DNA from: Candidatus Hydrogenedentota bacterium
GTDB lineage: Bacteria > Hydrogenedentota > Hydrogenedentia > Hydrogenedentales > JAGMZX01
Direction: 5' to 3'
Assembly (NCBI GenBank): GCA_029556545.1
Contig: JAKQEQ010000074.1
Location: 23,076 to 87,075, forward strand
Length of the DNA: 64,000 bases
Part shown: piece after piece, positions 27,817-37,200 of the stretch
Layout of the letters: every line of letters begins with the position of its first letter
Numbering within the stretch: the stretch's first letter is position 1
Notes under the pieces: generated by a model
What the model saw: the letters and a program-made list of their open reading frames with translations, nothing else
Database searches by the model: none
What the model was told of the DNA's origin: nothing
Program-made: the position numbers and the translations under genes

Positions 27817-29697
27817 TTACGGCATCGAGAGCGCCAATTCCGGTGGCAGTTCACCGTTGAGTATCTGCGCGCGAAGTTCCGCAAGCCGCCCACCATACGA
27901 TGCCGCGAGGCGCGAACGCGCTCTTGAAATATCAATCACGAAATACTCTCTTGACGGAGAATAATACGCGACAGCATCCGGCACGCCAGCGAACACTTCC
28001 CCAACTTCGGTTCTCTGTTGTTGCTCATAAGCACGAAGATCAATCCATACAGCGTCAAATCCAACTGCCATGATTACGGCAGGCAGTACATGCATTGGAA
28101 GAGTCCTAATCCACTTGAACCATACCTCTGCCTCGTCCACCCGCATCAATGGCGCGTAGCTCCAGCGCAGAGAACGTGATATTGTCCATGGACGCAAGTG
28201 GTCATACTTAATAGAATCTACCGGCATTTGCCAGACAGAAGCCCCAGGCTCCAGCCTCTGCTCTAAGAATGTCACTGCCTGCGCGACCTCATCGTATTGC
28301 CTCATGTTTTCGCGATTCACCCATACGCGTGAAGGGAATTGCCCCTTCTGGTCGTAGACTGTGCCGACGAACATGACCGCGATAGCAGGGAGCACCAGCA
28401 GATACGCTACAGCGGCATTACGGGCGATACTGCGACGCCACAACTCATCAAGGAGAACTGCGGATGCTGCAAAGGAGAAGAACGTAATGAATGCCGTCAC
28501 TCTCGAGTAATTTCGAAGTTGGGCAGTGATAAAGGTGCCCACGTAATTGCTTAATCCATGCGGAACAGCAAGAAGTATAAGACACACCGTTGGGAAAGCA
28601 AGAGGGAGAACTCGCCTCACCCAGGAGGGTGTTCTCTCTCTTGCTGCATATCCTCCTGAGGCAAGTGCCAAGAATATTGCTATAAGACCACATAATCCAA
28701 GAATGCCCAGTGGCGTTGATTCCGTGCGTGGCCCCCAGTGCTTGTCCTCCGTCGCCCGGTCCATACTTTGTGTTAGGAATCCAAGAGGTTGAATAGGATG
28801 AAACTCAGTGAAGCCAACCAATCTACGAATACGCAAGCCATTCTCGTTAAGGACGGGTACCCGATTCCGCATCGCTTCGTACGAGGCCGCCGCTCTCGGA
28901 TTATGCGCTCTCGCAATCACACCGGGAAGACAAGCGGCTAAAGCTGAGGCAATAATCAGGAGTGTAGCCAGGCCTATGGCCGCCACGTTACGCATGGGCT
29001 GACGCCGAGCCAGCATGGCAACGCCTCCGACGGCAAATAGGAAGCAGGTAAAGAAGGCCTCGTAGGGGCCGTTCAGGCCAATGGCAAGACAAAAGAGAAA
29101 AGCCGCCGCTTTCTGTGTTCTAGACCAAGATAGGAAGTCGCTTTGTACAAAGCCCAGGTACAGAAGACAAGCAGGCGGTATGAAATATAGAGACAAGTTG
29201 TAGTGAAAGACATTCCTGAAAAGAGCATAGGGTGAAAGGCTGAACAGGATTCCAGTTACTAGTGCCGGCAGCGGCGTGACCCGCATACGCCGTAAGACCC
29301 ATGTCATGCTAAGACCCGTTATCGCGGTCTTCAGTAACCAACCAACATTGATTGCGGTGCCATTGTCGCCCAAGAAGAGTCCGGGGATGATAGCGAGCAA
29401 GAAATCCAGATAAGAGTTTTGACCATAAATATATGCATTATGATGGAATGGTGCAGACAAAGAAGTGATATTAGCGGGGGTGTAACCTTCAAGAAACGGC
29501 TTGATAAACATTTGCTGAAAGCTTGTGTCGGAGCCGAAGATGAAGGGGACCTCGATGCGAAATAGTTCCGTGGGAAACCCCAAGAAGCACATCAGGATCA
29601 GAGGGGACAAGAACGTGGCCAGAATAAGCGCTATGCCCTCTTGAACGCGCCACCAGGACACGGCATTACCATCCCCATTGTCTGCTAGGTTACGCAT
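27817..29697 (-). CDS. Multi-spanning membrane protein, GT-C/YfhO-like
   Basis: 626 residues with about 11-13 predicted membrane helices and an extracytoplasmic tail of about 200 residues. An early loop (ELFRIEVPFIFGSDTSFQQM) between helices 1 and 2 carries acidic residues, as in GT-C enzymes, and the layout recalls YfhO-like proteins that glycosylate teichoic acids or lipids. The GC content is visibly lower than in the flanks (many A/T-rich codons), a sign of transfer. Its start overlaps the end of the methyltransferase gene by 8 nt. Family assignment by layout only. Confidence 0.7.
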   Translation of the reverse strand: MRNLADNGDGNAVSWWRVQEGIALILATFLSPLILMCFLGFPTELFRIEVPFIFGSDTSFQQMFIKPFLEGYTPANITSLSAPFHHNAYIYGQNSYLDFLLAIIPGLFLGDNGTAINVGWLLKTAITGLSMTWVLRRMRVTPLPALVTGILFSLSPYALFRNVFHYNLSLYFIPPACLLYLGFVQSDFLSWSRTQKAAAFLFCLAIGLNGPYEAFFTCFLFAVGGVAMLARRQPMRNVAAIGLATLLIIASALAACLPGVIARAHNPRAAASYEAMRNRVPVLNENGLRIRRLVGFTEFHPIQPLGFLTQSMDRATEDKHWGPRTESTPLGILGLCGLIAIFLALASGGYAARERTPSWVRRVLPLAFPTVCLILLAVPHGLSNYVGTFITAQLRNYSRVTAFITFFSFAASAVLLDELWRRSIARNAAVAYLLVLPAIAVMFVGTVYDQKGQFPSRVWVNRENMRQYDEVAQAVTFLEQRLEPGASVWQMPVDSIKYDHLRPWTISRSLRWSYAPLMRVDEAEVWFKWIRTLPMHVLPAVIMAVGFDAVWIDLRAYEQQQRTEVGEVFAGVPDAVAYYSPSREYFVIDISRARSRLAASYGGRLAELRAQILNGELPPELALSMP

Positions 29698-30481
29698 TGT
29701 TTCTCCTCAACACGGCTACGATAATCGAGCCCGGGATGAGCGTTGTCTTGGCTTCTATAGAATACAACTGCCGCGCAGTATTCCAGCTTAACGGAGCGAT
29801 CCAGGGGGATAGGAAGAGGATAGTTCGGATGTCCTGAATCTCCCAGCCGCCCTCGATGGCAAGCTTGGCAAGTCGCGTCCGGGTATAGTGGAAGACATGT
29901 TGATGGGCGTCCAGCGTCGGGGCGTCGGTGCAGTGGTCCATGAACCACTCGATGAGTGGCCAGAGGCTGCGGTAGTTGGGCGTGGTAAGGAGCAGTTTGG
30001 CATCCTGGGCGGCGATTCTTCGCAGGTTTTTCAGGAGGGCGACAGCCTGTTCGAAATAGACATGCTCGACGAGTTCGAGACAGTAAAGCTTTTGGGGCGG
30101 CGCCTCGATGTCGAATGCGTCGTCAACCAAGGTGTGTTGAAAGGCGACATTGTGGGTTGTGAAGTGCTCGCGGGCGTAGGCGATTGCGTCGGGGTTGCCG
30201 TCGATGCCTCGTGCGTGGGCGGCGTGTTCGCCGAGGAAACTGGTGATGACACCGGAGCCGCAACCGATGTCGAGTACGGCGTCGTCGGCTGTGGGCGGAA
30301 GCATATCGGCAATTACAAACTTCTTGGCATGGTGCCAGAAGCGCTGTACGGCGTTGGGGGAGTGCATGGCGCGGTGCTGATAGCCGCCGTCAATGGTCAC
30401 AGTGTCGCCGGTTCGTCTACGGTTTTCCGGCAGTTCGGAAAGGTGCTGTTCCGCCGGAGGGGTTGCTTTTCTTTCGGTCAT
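29690..30481 (-). CDS. Class I SAM-dependent methyltransferase
   Basis: 263 residues from the ATG at 30481, which overlaps the GT2 stop (ATGA); the longer frame to 30898 is antisense noise. The SAM motif is VLDIGCGSGVITSFLGEHAA with the acidic RGIDGNPDAIAYAREHF, post-motif YCLELVEHVYFEQA and LLLTTPNYRSLWPLIEWFMD. This UbiG/COQ3-like type is common in glycan loci, where it methylates sugars or lipid carriers. Lies between GT2 and the membrane protein in one operon. Confidence 0.87.
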   Translation of the reverse strand: MTERKATPPAEQHLSELPENRRRTGDTVTIDGGYQHRAMHSPNAVQRFWHHAKKFVIADMLPPTADDAVLDIGCGSGVITSFLGEHAAHARGIDGNPDAIAYAREHFTTHNVAFQHTLVDDAFDIEAPPQKLYCLELVEHVYFEQAVALLKNLRRIAAQDAKLLLTTPNYRSLWPLIEWFMDHCTDAPTLDAHQHVFHYTRTRLAKLAIEGGWEIQDIRTILFLSPWIAPLSWNTARQLYSIEAKTTLIPGSIIVAVLRRNNA

Positions 30482-31446
30482 TCCGTTTGGTCTCGAATGA
30501 TGTACCTTGGGCGCCGCTTCACTTCCTGAAAGATGGTGGCGATGTACTCTCCGACAATTCCCAAGGCGACCATTATACAGCCGCCTATGATGAGTTGGAG
30601 CAGAATGACGGTTGCGAAGCCCTCCAGAGAGTAGCCCCGGAGCCATTGACCCAGCGTATAGAGGCCGAATAGGAAGGCTGAAAGGACGAAAAGCGCGCCC
30701 AGTGCGGTCGTCAGGTGGAGGGCGCTGGTGCTGAAGGCGGTCATTGCCGTGGTGGCGAGGCGTACGAGCCGCGCGAGATTCCATCGCGACATACCGGCGG
30801 CCCGGGGCGCCACGCTCATTGGGAGTTGCATATGGCGAAAGCCGAGCCACTCCGTCATGGCCCGGTAGAAGGTAACCCGTTCCTTCATGGCCAACCACGC
30901 GGTGACAACATTTCTATCGAGAAGCTTGAAGTCGCTCGACCCGCGCATATCAAAGCCGGAAACACTGCAAAGCGCGGCAGTGAAAAGGGCCACCGAGAGC
31001 CTGTAGAGCATGGTCTCTTTCCCTCGATCTTGCTTGACGGCATCGACGATATCAAAGGCTTCCTCGCGCCAGAGCCGCACCATTTCGGGAATGAGGTGCG
31101 GGGGATGTTGCAGGTCGGCATCCATCACGATAACAGCGTCTCCCTCGGCGTGCTCGAGGCCTGCGGCAATGGCGGCTTCCTTGCCGAAATTACGACTGAA
31201 TCGCAGTGCTCGGACCCGGCTATCCGCTGCGGCAATAGACTGGATTTCCTCCCAGGACTGATCAGTGGACCCGTCGTCAACGAGCAGGAATGCATAATTG
31301 ATTCCATCGATGATCTGTAGGGACTTATCGATCACGGCGAGATTGGATCGAATGCTTGCCGCCTCGCAGTATACGGGAATAACAACAGCGATGAGCGGGC
31401 GCTCGGGCCGCGCGACGGTATCCCGGTATTTTTCTGCCGTGATCAA
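30478..31446 (-). CDS. Glycosyltransferase family 2 with two C-terminal membrane helices (GtrB/DPM1-like)
   Basis: 322 residues; the only plausible start is TTG at 31446. The GT-A domain has VVIPVYCEAASIRSNL, the DD motif LLVDDGSTDQSWEEI and the DxD site VIVMDADLQHPPHLI with MVRLWREEAFDIVDAVKQDR. Two helices at the end (LGALFVLSAFLFGLYTL, LLQLIIGGCIMVALGIVGEY) make it a polyprenyl-phosphate sugar transferase like GtrB/ArnC. It would charge undecaprenyl phosphate with a sugar for use by the GT-C-like membrane protein two genes later. Confidence 0.88.
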   Translation of the reverse strand: MITAEKYRDTVARPERPLIAVVIPVYCEAASIRSNLAVIDKSLQIIDGINYAFLLVDDGSTDQSWEEIQSIAAADSRVRALRFSRNFGKEAAIAAGLEHAEGDAVIVMDADLQHPPHLIPEMVRLWREEAFDIVDAVKQDRGKETMLYRLSVALFTAALCSVSGFDMRGSSDFKLLDRNVVTAWLAMKERVTFYRAMTEWLGFRHMQLPMSVAPRAAGMSRWNLARLVRLATTAMTAFSTSALHLTTALGALFVLSAFLFGLYTLGQWLRGYSLEGFATVILLQLIIGGCIMVALGIVGEYIATIFQEVKRRPRYIIRDQTE

Positions 31447-31470
31447 TTCTGCAAAACCGTGTTGTCCTGT

Positions 31471-32067
31471 CTAGGGCACACTGGGAATGACCCACGCTTG
31501 AATGTTGCGGACTTCGACGGGCGCGGCAGCCTCGGGTCCCACCCGAACCCCGACGACAAGCCGTGCGACGCCGGAGTCGGGGACAGGCGCCAAGAGGGTT
31601 ACGGTCTCCCATTCTCCGGCGCGCGCGTTGGGTTGGTTTCCACCTGCGTCCTTGCCTTCCTGACGGGCGTACAATCGCAGCAAAACGAGCACGTCACGGG
31701 GCGCCATGCAGCGCACCTCGGCTCGTACAAGGACACTTTCGCCCTGTCGGAGGTCCGGTTCGTTAATGGCTTGTGCGAGATCGACGAATTGATCGTCCGG
31801 GCGCGTTATGCGCAGCCTGGCGGGTTGCCCCGGCTCGGCGCGGGTCAAGGAACTGCCCGGCAACGGCTTCCAGCTCCAGGCGAGGGGCCATTCGTTGCGC
31901 CAGTCGGCGAAGTCCGCATTCGTAAGGAGTTGCCCGGTGGGCGAGTGCCCCTGGGGCGACTCGCCGTCGTGGGGTTGGGCGAGCGCTGGACATATAATGA
32001 CGCCCACGGCGACGACTGCCGCCGTTACCATCGCCATGGTCAGTGCGGATATTCTGCGTTTCTTCAT
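31471..32067 (-). CDS. Secreted protein with jelly-roll carbohydrate-binding-like domain
   Basis: 198 residues with a signal peptide (MAMVTAAVVAVGVIICPALA, cleavage after Ala-30). The mature part contains LLTNADFADWRNEWPLAWSW, like the opening of CBM4/9 and other jelly rolls, then alternating strands (RLRITRPDDQFVDLAQAI; LVRAEVRCMAPRDVLVLLRL). It is similar in plan to the 25005-25643 lipoprotein, but has no lipobox. It sits 24 nt before the GT2 gene, so it may help the same pathway. Function unknown. Confidence 0.6.
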   Translation of the reverse strand: MKKRRISALTMAMVTAAVVAVGVIICPALAQPHDGESPQGHSPTGQLLTNADFADWRNEWPLAWSWKPLPGSSLTRAEPGQPARLRITRPDDQFVDLAQAINEPDLRQGESVLVRAEVRCMAPRDVLVLLRLYARQEGKDAGGNQPNARAGEWETVTLLAPVPDSGVARLVVGVRVGPEAAAPVEVRNIQAWVIPSVP

Positions 32068-32164
32068 TGGCCGTTACGATCGCCCGATTGGTCTATCTCG
32101 CTTTGGAGAAGTATAGCCTTCGCTTAGCGAGCGGGGCAAGAGGGCGATGCCCTAATTGCGTTGG

Positions 32165-33028
32165 CTATGCGACACCGACGCGTTGTTCGAGGGTTTCGAT
32201 GCGTTCGAGGAGTTCGAGGATGGCGGCGGAATTGACGACGATCTGTTTGCCGAGGTCGCGGCCACGTTCGGTGCGGGCTTGGCCGGTTTCCTGGTCGCGG
32301 ACTTGGCGTTGTACTGCGATGGGGCCGAGGGATTCGTGATCGACTTGGTCGAATTCGGACTGATCGCCCTGGCCTTCGCGGGGCGGTTGGGATTGGGCGG
32401 GTCGGATTGCGCGGAGGATTTCGAGGGCGCGCGCGCCGCGGTAGATGGGGCTGCGGTCGGTGAAGCTGTCGGCGGAACAGTTATTGGATATCCATACGTC
32501 GCCGGCCTTGGCGTTGATGTGAAAAGCCTGGGCGCTGGAGCCGGGGGAGTAGACAATGAGGTAGGTATCGCCCGCAGATGCGTTGGAATTGCGGAAGATG
32601 CGGGCTGTCTGCGCGTCGCTGCCGTTGGGCATGTTGACGTCGAGGTCCACGAAGTTGCCGCCGTTGTTGTTGAGGCGAAGGGTTCCGCCGCCGGTGTATT
32701 CGATCTTCGCGACGCTGGCGCCCGCGGCGGTGAGGGTAAGGCGGCCCATGGAATAGACGGCGGCGCTGTCGAGTTTGGACGGCGCTACGGTTGCGGGTTG
32801 TATGCGTGCGCCGTCGAGTTGTCCGTCGGCGTTGGTGATTGCGGTGGGGGTGGCCCCGGCGAAGAGTTGGCCTTTGACGGTGACGTCGCCGTTGGTGGCG
32901 AGGTTTCCGGCGGGGTCGATGTCGAGGCCGCCGGCGGGGGATGCGCCCTGTTCGGGGGCGTCGTAGCCGCCGCCGATGCGGAGGGCTTCTCGGGTGGTTG
33001 GTTTGGCGGGCATGGACGGTGTGCTCAT
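32165..33028 (-). CDS. Tail-fibre-like/adhesin-like beta-helical protein
   Basis: 287 residues; GGAG lies 8 nt before the ATG. Start MSTPSMPAKPTTREALRIGG has no signal peptide. Middle repeats are Asn/Gly/Asp-rich strands (LRLNNNGGNFVDLDVNMPNG, DTYLIVYSPGSSAQAFHINA, SADSFTDRSPIYRGARALEI), as in phage tail fibres that end in an S74-like region. A C-terminal helix (ILELLERIETLEQRV) would trimerise it. No phage structural gene is nearby, so a cell-surface or glycan-binding role is possible. I cannot assign a family with confidence. Confidence 0.55.
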   Translation of the reverse strand: MSTPSMPAKPTTREALRIGGGYDAPEQGASPAGGLDIDPAGNLATNGDVTVKGQLFAGATPTAITNADGQLDGARIQPATVAPSKLDSAAVYSMGRLTLTAAGASVAKIEYTGGGTLRLNNNGGNFVDLDVNMPNGSDAQTARIFRNSNASAGDTYLIVYSPGSSAQAFHINAKAGDVWISNNCSADSFTDRSPIYRGARALEILRAIRPAQSQPPREGQGDQSEFDQVDHESLGPIAVQRQVRDQETGQARTERGRDLGKQIVVNSAAILELLERIETLEQRVGVA

Positions 33029-33075
33029 GGTTCGGGTCTCCGTGGCGCGGCGGTGTCTTGCGCCGGTTGCGTTGC

Positions 33076-33090
33076 ATAGGGGTCCCCTAT
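33076..33090. repeat. 15-bp palindrome ATAGGGG-T-CCCCTAT
   Basis: Perfect inverted repeat with a one-base centre in the gap between divergent genes; may be an operator or part of the adjacent dispersed repeat. Confidence 0.4.
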
Positions 33091-33136
33091 TGGATCATGG
33101 CATTTGTTGCATCGGGGCGCGGAAACGCGCCGTTCC

Positions 33137-33193
33137 GGCAAGCGCGGCTTGCCGGTGAAGAGCGCAAGCAAGCTTGCGTAGTCCACAGGGGGC
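33137..33193. repeat. 57-bp direct repeat, copy 1 (upstream of sulfotransferase)
   Basis: GGCAAGCGCGGCTTGCCGGT then GAAGAGCGCAAGCAAGCTTG, CGTAGTCCACAGGGGGC. 55 of 57 positions match 34197-34253. It contains two small palindromes (CAAGCGCGGCTTG and CGCAAGCAAGCTTGCG). Followed by CCCTGTTCGCCGAA, which also follows copy 2 after about 36 extra nt. Confidence 0.9.
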
Positions 33194-33263
33194 CCCTGTT
33201 CGCCGAAGGGGGCGCGGTGGCGGCAATTGCTATACTGGGGGACATCGTAATAGCGGAGGCGAG

Positions 33264-34196
33264 ATGGCGATGCAACTTGTGGTGCTGGGGATGCGGTCGG
33301 GCAGTTCCGTACTGACACGTCTCGTGAACATGTCGGGCGCGTCGGTGGGGCCGCGCGAAGAGCTGATGAAAGCAAACGCACAGAACCCGAAGGGGTTCTG
33401 GGAGGACGAGCGGGTCGTCGCGCTGAATAACGCGCTGCTGAAGGCGCAGGGGTGCGGCTGGAACCAGGTCGGCAAGTTGACGCCGGAAGCGATTACGCCG
33501 GAAGCGTTCCCGGCGGAAGCCGAGCGGGCGCGGGGCATTATCCGCGATCTGGACGTGTCGCGTCCGTGGGTGCTGAAGGACCCGCGGATGTGCCTGTTGC
33601 TGCCGTTCTGGAAGCCGCTGCTGGCGGCGCCGGTGTTCGTGATTATCCATCGGGCGCCGCTCGAGGTTGCCCATTCGCTGCGCACGCACCATGAGATGCC
33701 GCTGGCGTGCGGGTTGGCGTTGTGGGACTATTACATGCGCACGATATTGCGGCACACGAGCGGGCAACGCCGGGCGCTGGTGTCTTACGGCGGCTTGATG
33801 GCCGATCCGGTGGGCGTGATGGCGGGGCTGCTCGAAAGATTGCGGGGATGGGGCGTGCAGGGCCTGGGCATGCCCGAGACCGGGGCGATCACGGAGTTTG
33901 TGGATCCGGCGCTTTACCGGGAGAAGGTCGCCGACCCGACTGAGATGTCGCTCGTGACCGGGGATCAACGGGACCTGCACCAAGCGATCGAAGACGGCGG
34001 CGTGCTTGGCTGGAGCGATGTGCCGCCGCCGTCATTCCATACCCTCGAACTGCTGCGGGTCAATGACGAATTACAGTTCCGCCGTTGGAATGAGAAGGTA
34101 TTGCGCCGGCGCGTCGAGGAGACGAAGCGGGCGTGTGAAGCGAAGATCGCCGAGTTGGAGGCAAGCCTCGCCCGGCTTAGCGGAGCGGGGCAGTAA
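33264..34196 (+). CDS. Sulfotransferase family protein
   Basis: 310 residues from the ATG at 33264 (GGAGG 4 nt upstream; a second ATG 6 nt further on is also possible). N-terminal PAPS-binding loop VVLGMRSGSSVLTRLVNMSG corresponds to the GMHRSGTS motif of the family, with a later 3'-phosphate-site region WVLKDPRMCLLLPFWKPLL. The C-terminus is a charged helix (RRRVEETKRACEAKIAELEA). It probably sulfates a surface glycan or lipid. It is the only plus-strand gene in an otherwise minus-strand stretch and is bracketed by 57-bp direct repeats. Confidence 0.8.
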   Translation: MAMQLVVLGMRSGSSVLTRLVNMSGASVGPREELMKANAQNPKGFWEDERVVALNNALLKAQGCGWNQVGKLTPEAITPEAFPAEAERARGIIRDLDVSRPWVLKDPRMCLLLPFWKPLLAAPVFVIIHRAPLEVAHSLRTHHEMPLACGLALWDYYMRTILRHTSGQRRALVSYGGLMADPVGVMAGLLERLRGWGVQGLGMPETGAITEFVDPALYREKVADPTEMSLVTGDQRDLHQAIEDGGVLGWSDVPPPSFHTLELLRVNDELQFRRWNEKVLRRRVEETKRACEAKIAELEASLARLSGAGQ

Positions 34197-34253
34197 GGCA
34201 AGCGCGGCTTGTCGGTGAAGAGCGCAAGCAAGCTTGCGCAGTCCACAGGGGGC
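34197..34253. repeat. 57-bp direct repeat, copy 2 (downstream of sulfotransferase)
   Basis: Starts at the base after the sulfotransferase TAA. Sequence as copy 1 with T for C and C for T at two positions. About 36 nt after it the CCCCTGTTCGCCGAA tail encodes the last residues (FGEQG) of the opposite-strand 1372-residue protein. Confidence 0.9.
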
Positions 34254-34271
34254 GGCATACGAAGCCCGCGA

Positions 34272-37200
34272 CTACGCGCGGCCTGGGAGCCCCTGTTCGC
34301 CGAAAGCTGCGCGGCGTCGCTGTTCGAATTGCAGCACGGGATCGGGGATGTAGCGGAGGTCGTCCGGGGGGCGGTATCCGGGTTCGGTGAGGAAGCGGAT
34401 GAGTTGTTCGCGGAAGACGTCGGGCTGCCAGGTCCAGAGCCAGAGGTCGCGGTCGCGACGGACGTTTTCCTTGAACCGGGCGATTTGGCGGGGGTCTTCG
34501 CAGAGCGCGCGGATGGCGGCGGCGAGTTGGTCCTCGTCGACGTAGACTTCGGGCAGGAACATGCGGCCGGATTCGGGGCGGGCGGGTACGACGAGGCCGT
34601 GTTCGCCGGGGATTATCCATTGCTTCATCATGTATCCGTCGCTGATGAGCGCGGGGAGGCCGCAGGCGAGGGCTTCGGTGATGGGGAGGCCGAGTCCTTC
34701 GCGTTTGGAGGGCCATAGGAGCATGTCCTTGTCGCGGTAGGCGTCGAAGATGTCGGGTATGGTGCCTTGGTGGACGCGGAAGCGTTGGGTGTCGCGGAGG
34801 AGGGCGGCGCAATCGTTGCCGTATTGGTCGATGGGGGCCTGGGTGTGGAAATGGAGGACGGCGTTGTTCGGGGCGGCTTTCGCGAAGGCGCGCACGAGGG
34901 TGTCGGTGTTTTTTCGGTTGTTGTAGCCGCCCCATCCGGCGACGTGGATGAAGTGGAGGCGGTCGTCTTCGCGGTTGACGGGTGCGGGGACCGCCTCGGG
35001 CGGAATTCCCCAGGGTATGAGGAGGAACGGCATGTTCGGGAAGTGTTCTCGAAAGACGTCGCGGGTGTGGAAGGTGACGCCGAGGGCGGCGTCGAAGCGG
35101 GCGTACTTGTCGATGTGTTCCCAGCGCATGACGTCGAGGTGCTCGTAGACCATGACGCGAATGCCCGCCGCCTGGAGGGCGTCGACGCGTTTCCAGTCCT
35201 TGGGGTGGGCCTCGAAGAAGATGACGAGGTCGAGGGCGTTTGCGCGTGCCCATGCGACGGTTTCTTTTGGGGTGGGGTCGTCGCCGCCGTTGGTGACTCG
35301 CGGGTGGGCGATGGGCCCGGAGTTGTCGAAGCGGTGGCTCTCCCATCGGGCGAGCACGTGGGTGCGGATGGCGTCGCTTTCGAGGGCGCGGGCCAATTGG
35401 CCAGCGACGAAGGTCACGCCGCGGACGTACCAGATGGAGACGATGCCGACGTTGAGGGTGCGGGCGGGGTCCAGTGGGGGCGGCGGTGCCGCCGTGGGAC
35501 CGGCCTCGGCGCGGGCACGGAGTTCGGGCACATAGGCGGCGGTCTCGCCGTCGGGTTCGCGGCCCGGCTTGAAGTATTCGGCGACCTCGAAGCCGTCTTC
35601 GGCGTAGAGGCGCGCGTCGTCGGGATCGACCTGGGGGCCCCAGCGTCCGACGAAGGTGGCGCGGTTGTAGAGGATGGCGCGGTTGCGGCCTTCGGTCTTG
35701 CCTTCGTGGTGGTATACGACGGATGCGGGGGCGTAGAGGAGGCGTTTGCCGCGATTGAAGCGGAGTGCGAAACAGAAGTCGAGGTCTTCGCAGCCGTTGG
35801 CGTAGACGGGGTCGAGGCCGCGCAGGGCGATGAAGTCGGCGGCGCGTACGGCGAGGCAGGCGCCGGTCAGGGCCTGGAAACCGCGGGGCTTGTTGACGTA
35901 GGGGGCGTCCGCCGGGGCGTTTCGGTAGACGTGGTAGGGGATTTTGCTGCGGTCGGAGAAGACGAAGCCGGCGGCCTGGACCGTGCCGTCGGCGTAGAGG
36001 AGCTTCGGTCCGACGGCGCCGACGTCGGGGTCGGATTCGAGGGGCGCGATGAGGGGTTCGAGCCAGCGCGGCGTGACCTCGGTGTCGTTGTTGAGGAGGA
36101 CGATGTATTCGCCGGTGGTGTTTGCGACGCCGATGTTGTTGCCGAGTGCGAACCAGTAGTTCTCGTAGTTGGTGACGATGCGGAGTTGGGGGTAGTCGCG
36201 CGCGAGGGCGTCGAGGCCGCGCTTGGTGTCGTCGTCGCTGCCGTTGTCGACGAGGACGGCCTCGAAGGGCCGTCCGGCGTCGGTGTTGAAGAGGGAGCGC
36301 ATGCAGGCGCGGGTGAGATCGAGTTGGTTGAATACGGGGATGACGACGGAGACGAGTCGCGGGGTGCGGTTCGGGAGTTCGGCTTCGAGGCGGGGCCAGT
36401 CGATGAGGTGCTTGTTGAGGACCTTGAACTTGTAGGCCTGGGGCTCGTCGAGGGTGATCTGGTTGAGTTTCTTCTGGCGGTTGTATACGGCGCCGACGAG
36501 CGGTACGGCGACGGGGTCGTAGTGGGAGACGTAGCGGAGTATGAGGTCCCAGTCGACCCAGCGGCGGAGATCGCGGTCGAAGCCGCCGAGTTCGTCGAAG
36601 AGGCGGCGGTGGTGCATGAAGATGTTGATGTCGATGAAGTTGTTGCGTTGCAGGGCTTCGAGGTTGAAGTTGCGGCGGCGGAGATAGGCTTTGCCGGCGT
36701 CGTCGTGGTCGATGATCCGGAGGGCGGCATAGGCGCAGGGGGCGGCGGTGGTCTTGAGCGCGTGGACCATGAAGAGGAGGTAGTCGTCGAGCCAGTGGTT
36801 GTCCGAATCGAGATAGGCGATGAGATCGCCCTTCGCGGCGTGGAGTGCGGTGTCGCGGGCGGCGGATACGCCCTCGTGCTCGATGCGGTGGTAGTGGATG
36901 TTGGGGTGCTTTTCCTGGTACGCGGCGACGACCTCGCGCGTGTTGTCCGTGCCGCCGTCGTCTACGATGAGGAGTTCCCAGTTCTTGTAGTCCTGGCGCA
37001 GGACGCTTTCGATGGGCTCGTTGATCTTCGCGCCGCGGTTGTAGGTGGGCATGATGACGCTGACGAGCGTGTCCTGGGGCCGGCGGCGTAGTTCGTCGCG
37101 CAGGCGCGCGCGCGCCGTGTCGGGCAAGAGGGCCATGCTCTTGGCGCGGGCGCGGTTGGCGCGGGTGCGATCGAGGACCTGCTCGAAGGAGAGTCGGTCC

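Noticed and set aside
29690-29697. Frameshift between methyltransferase and membrane protein
   Set aside because: The 8-nt overlap (AATGCGTAA) is a normal start-stop overlap in an operon; both frames are complete.
34767-37091. 774-residue open frame on the plus strand, rich in Val/Gly/Asp
   Set aside because: It lies antisense to the multidomain transferase whose domains are clear; composition reflects GC-rich codons read in the wrong strand.
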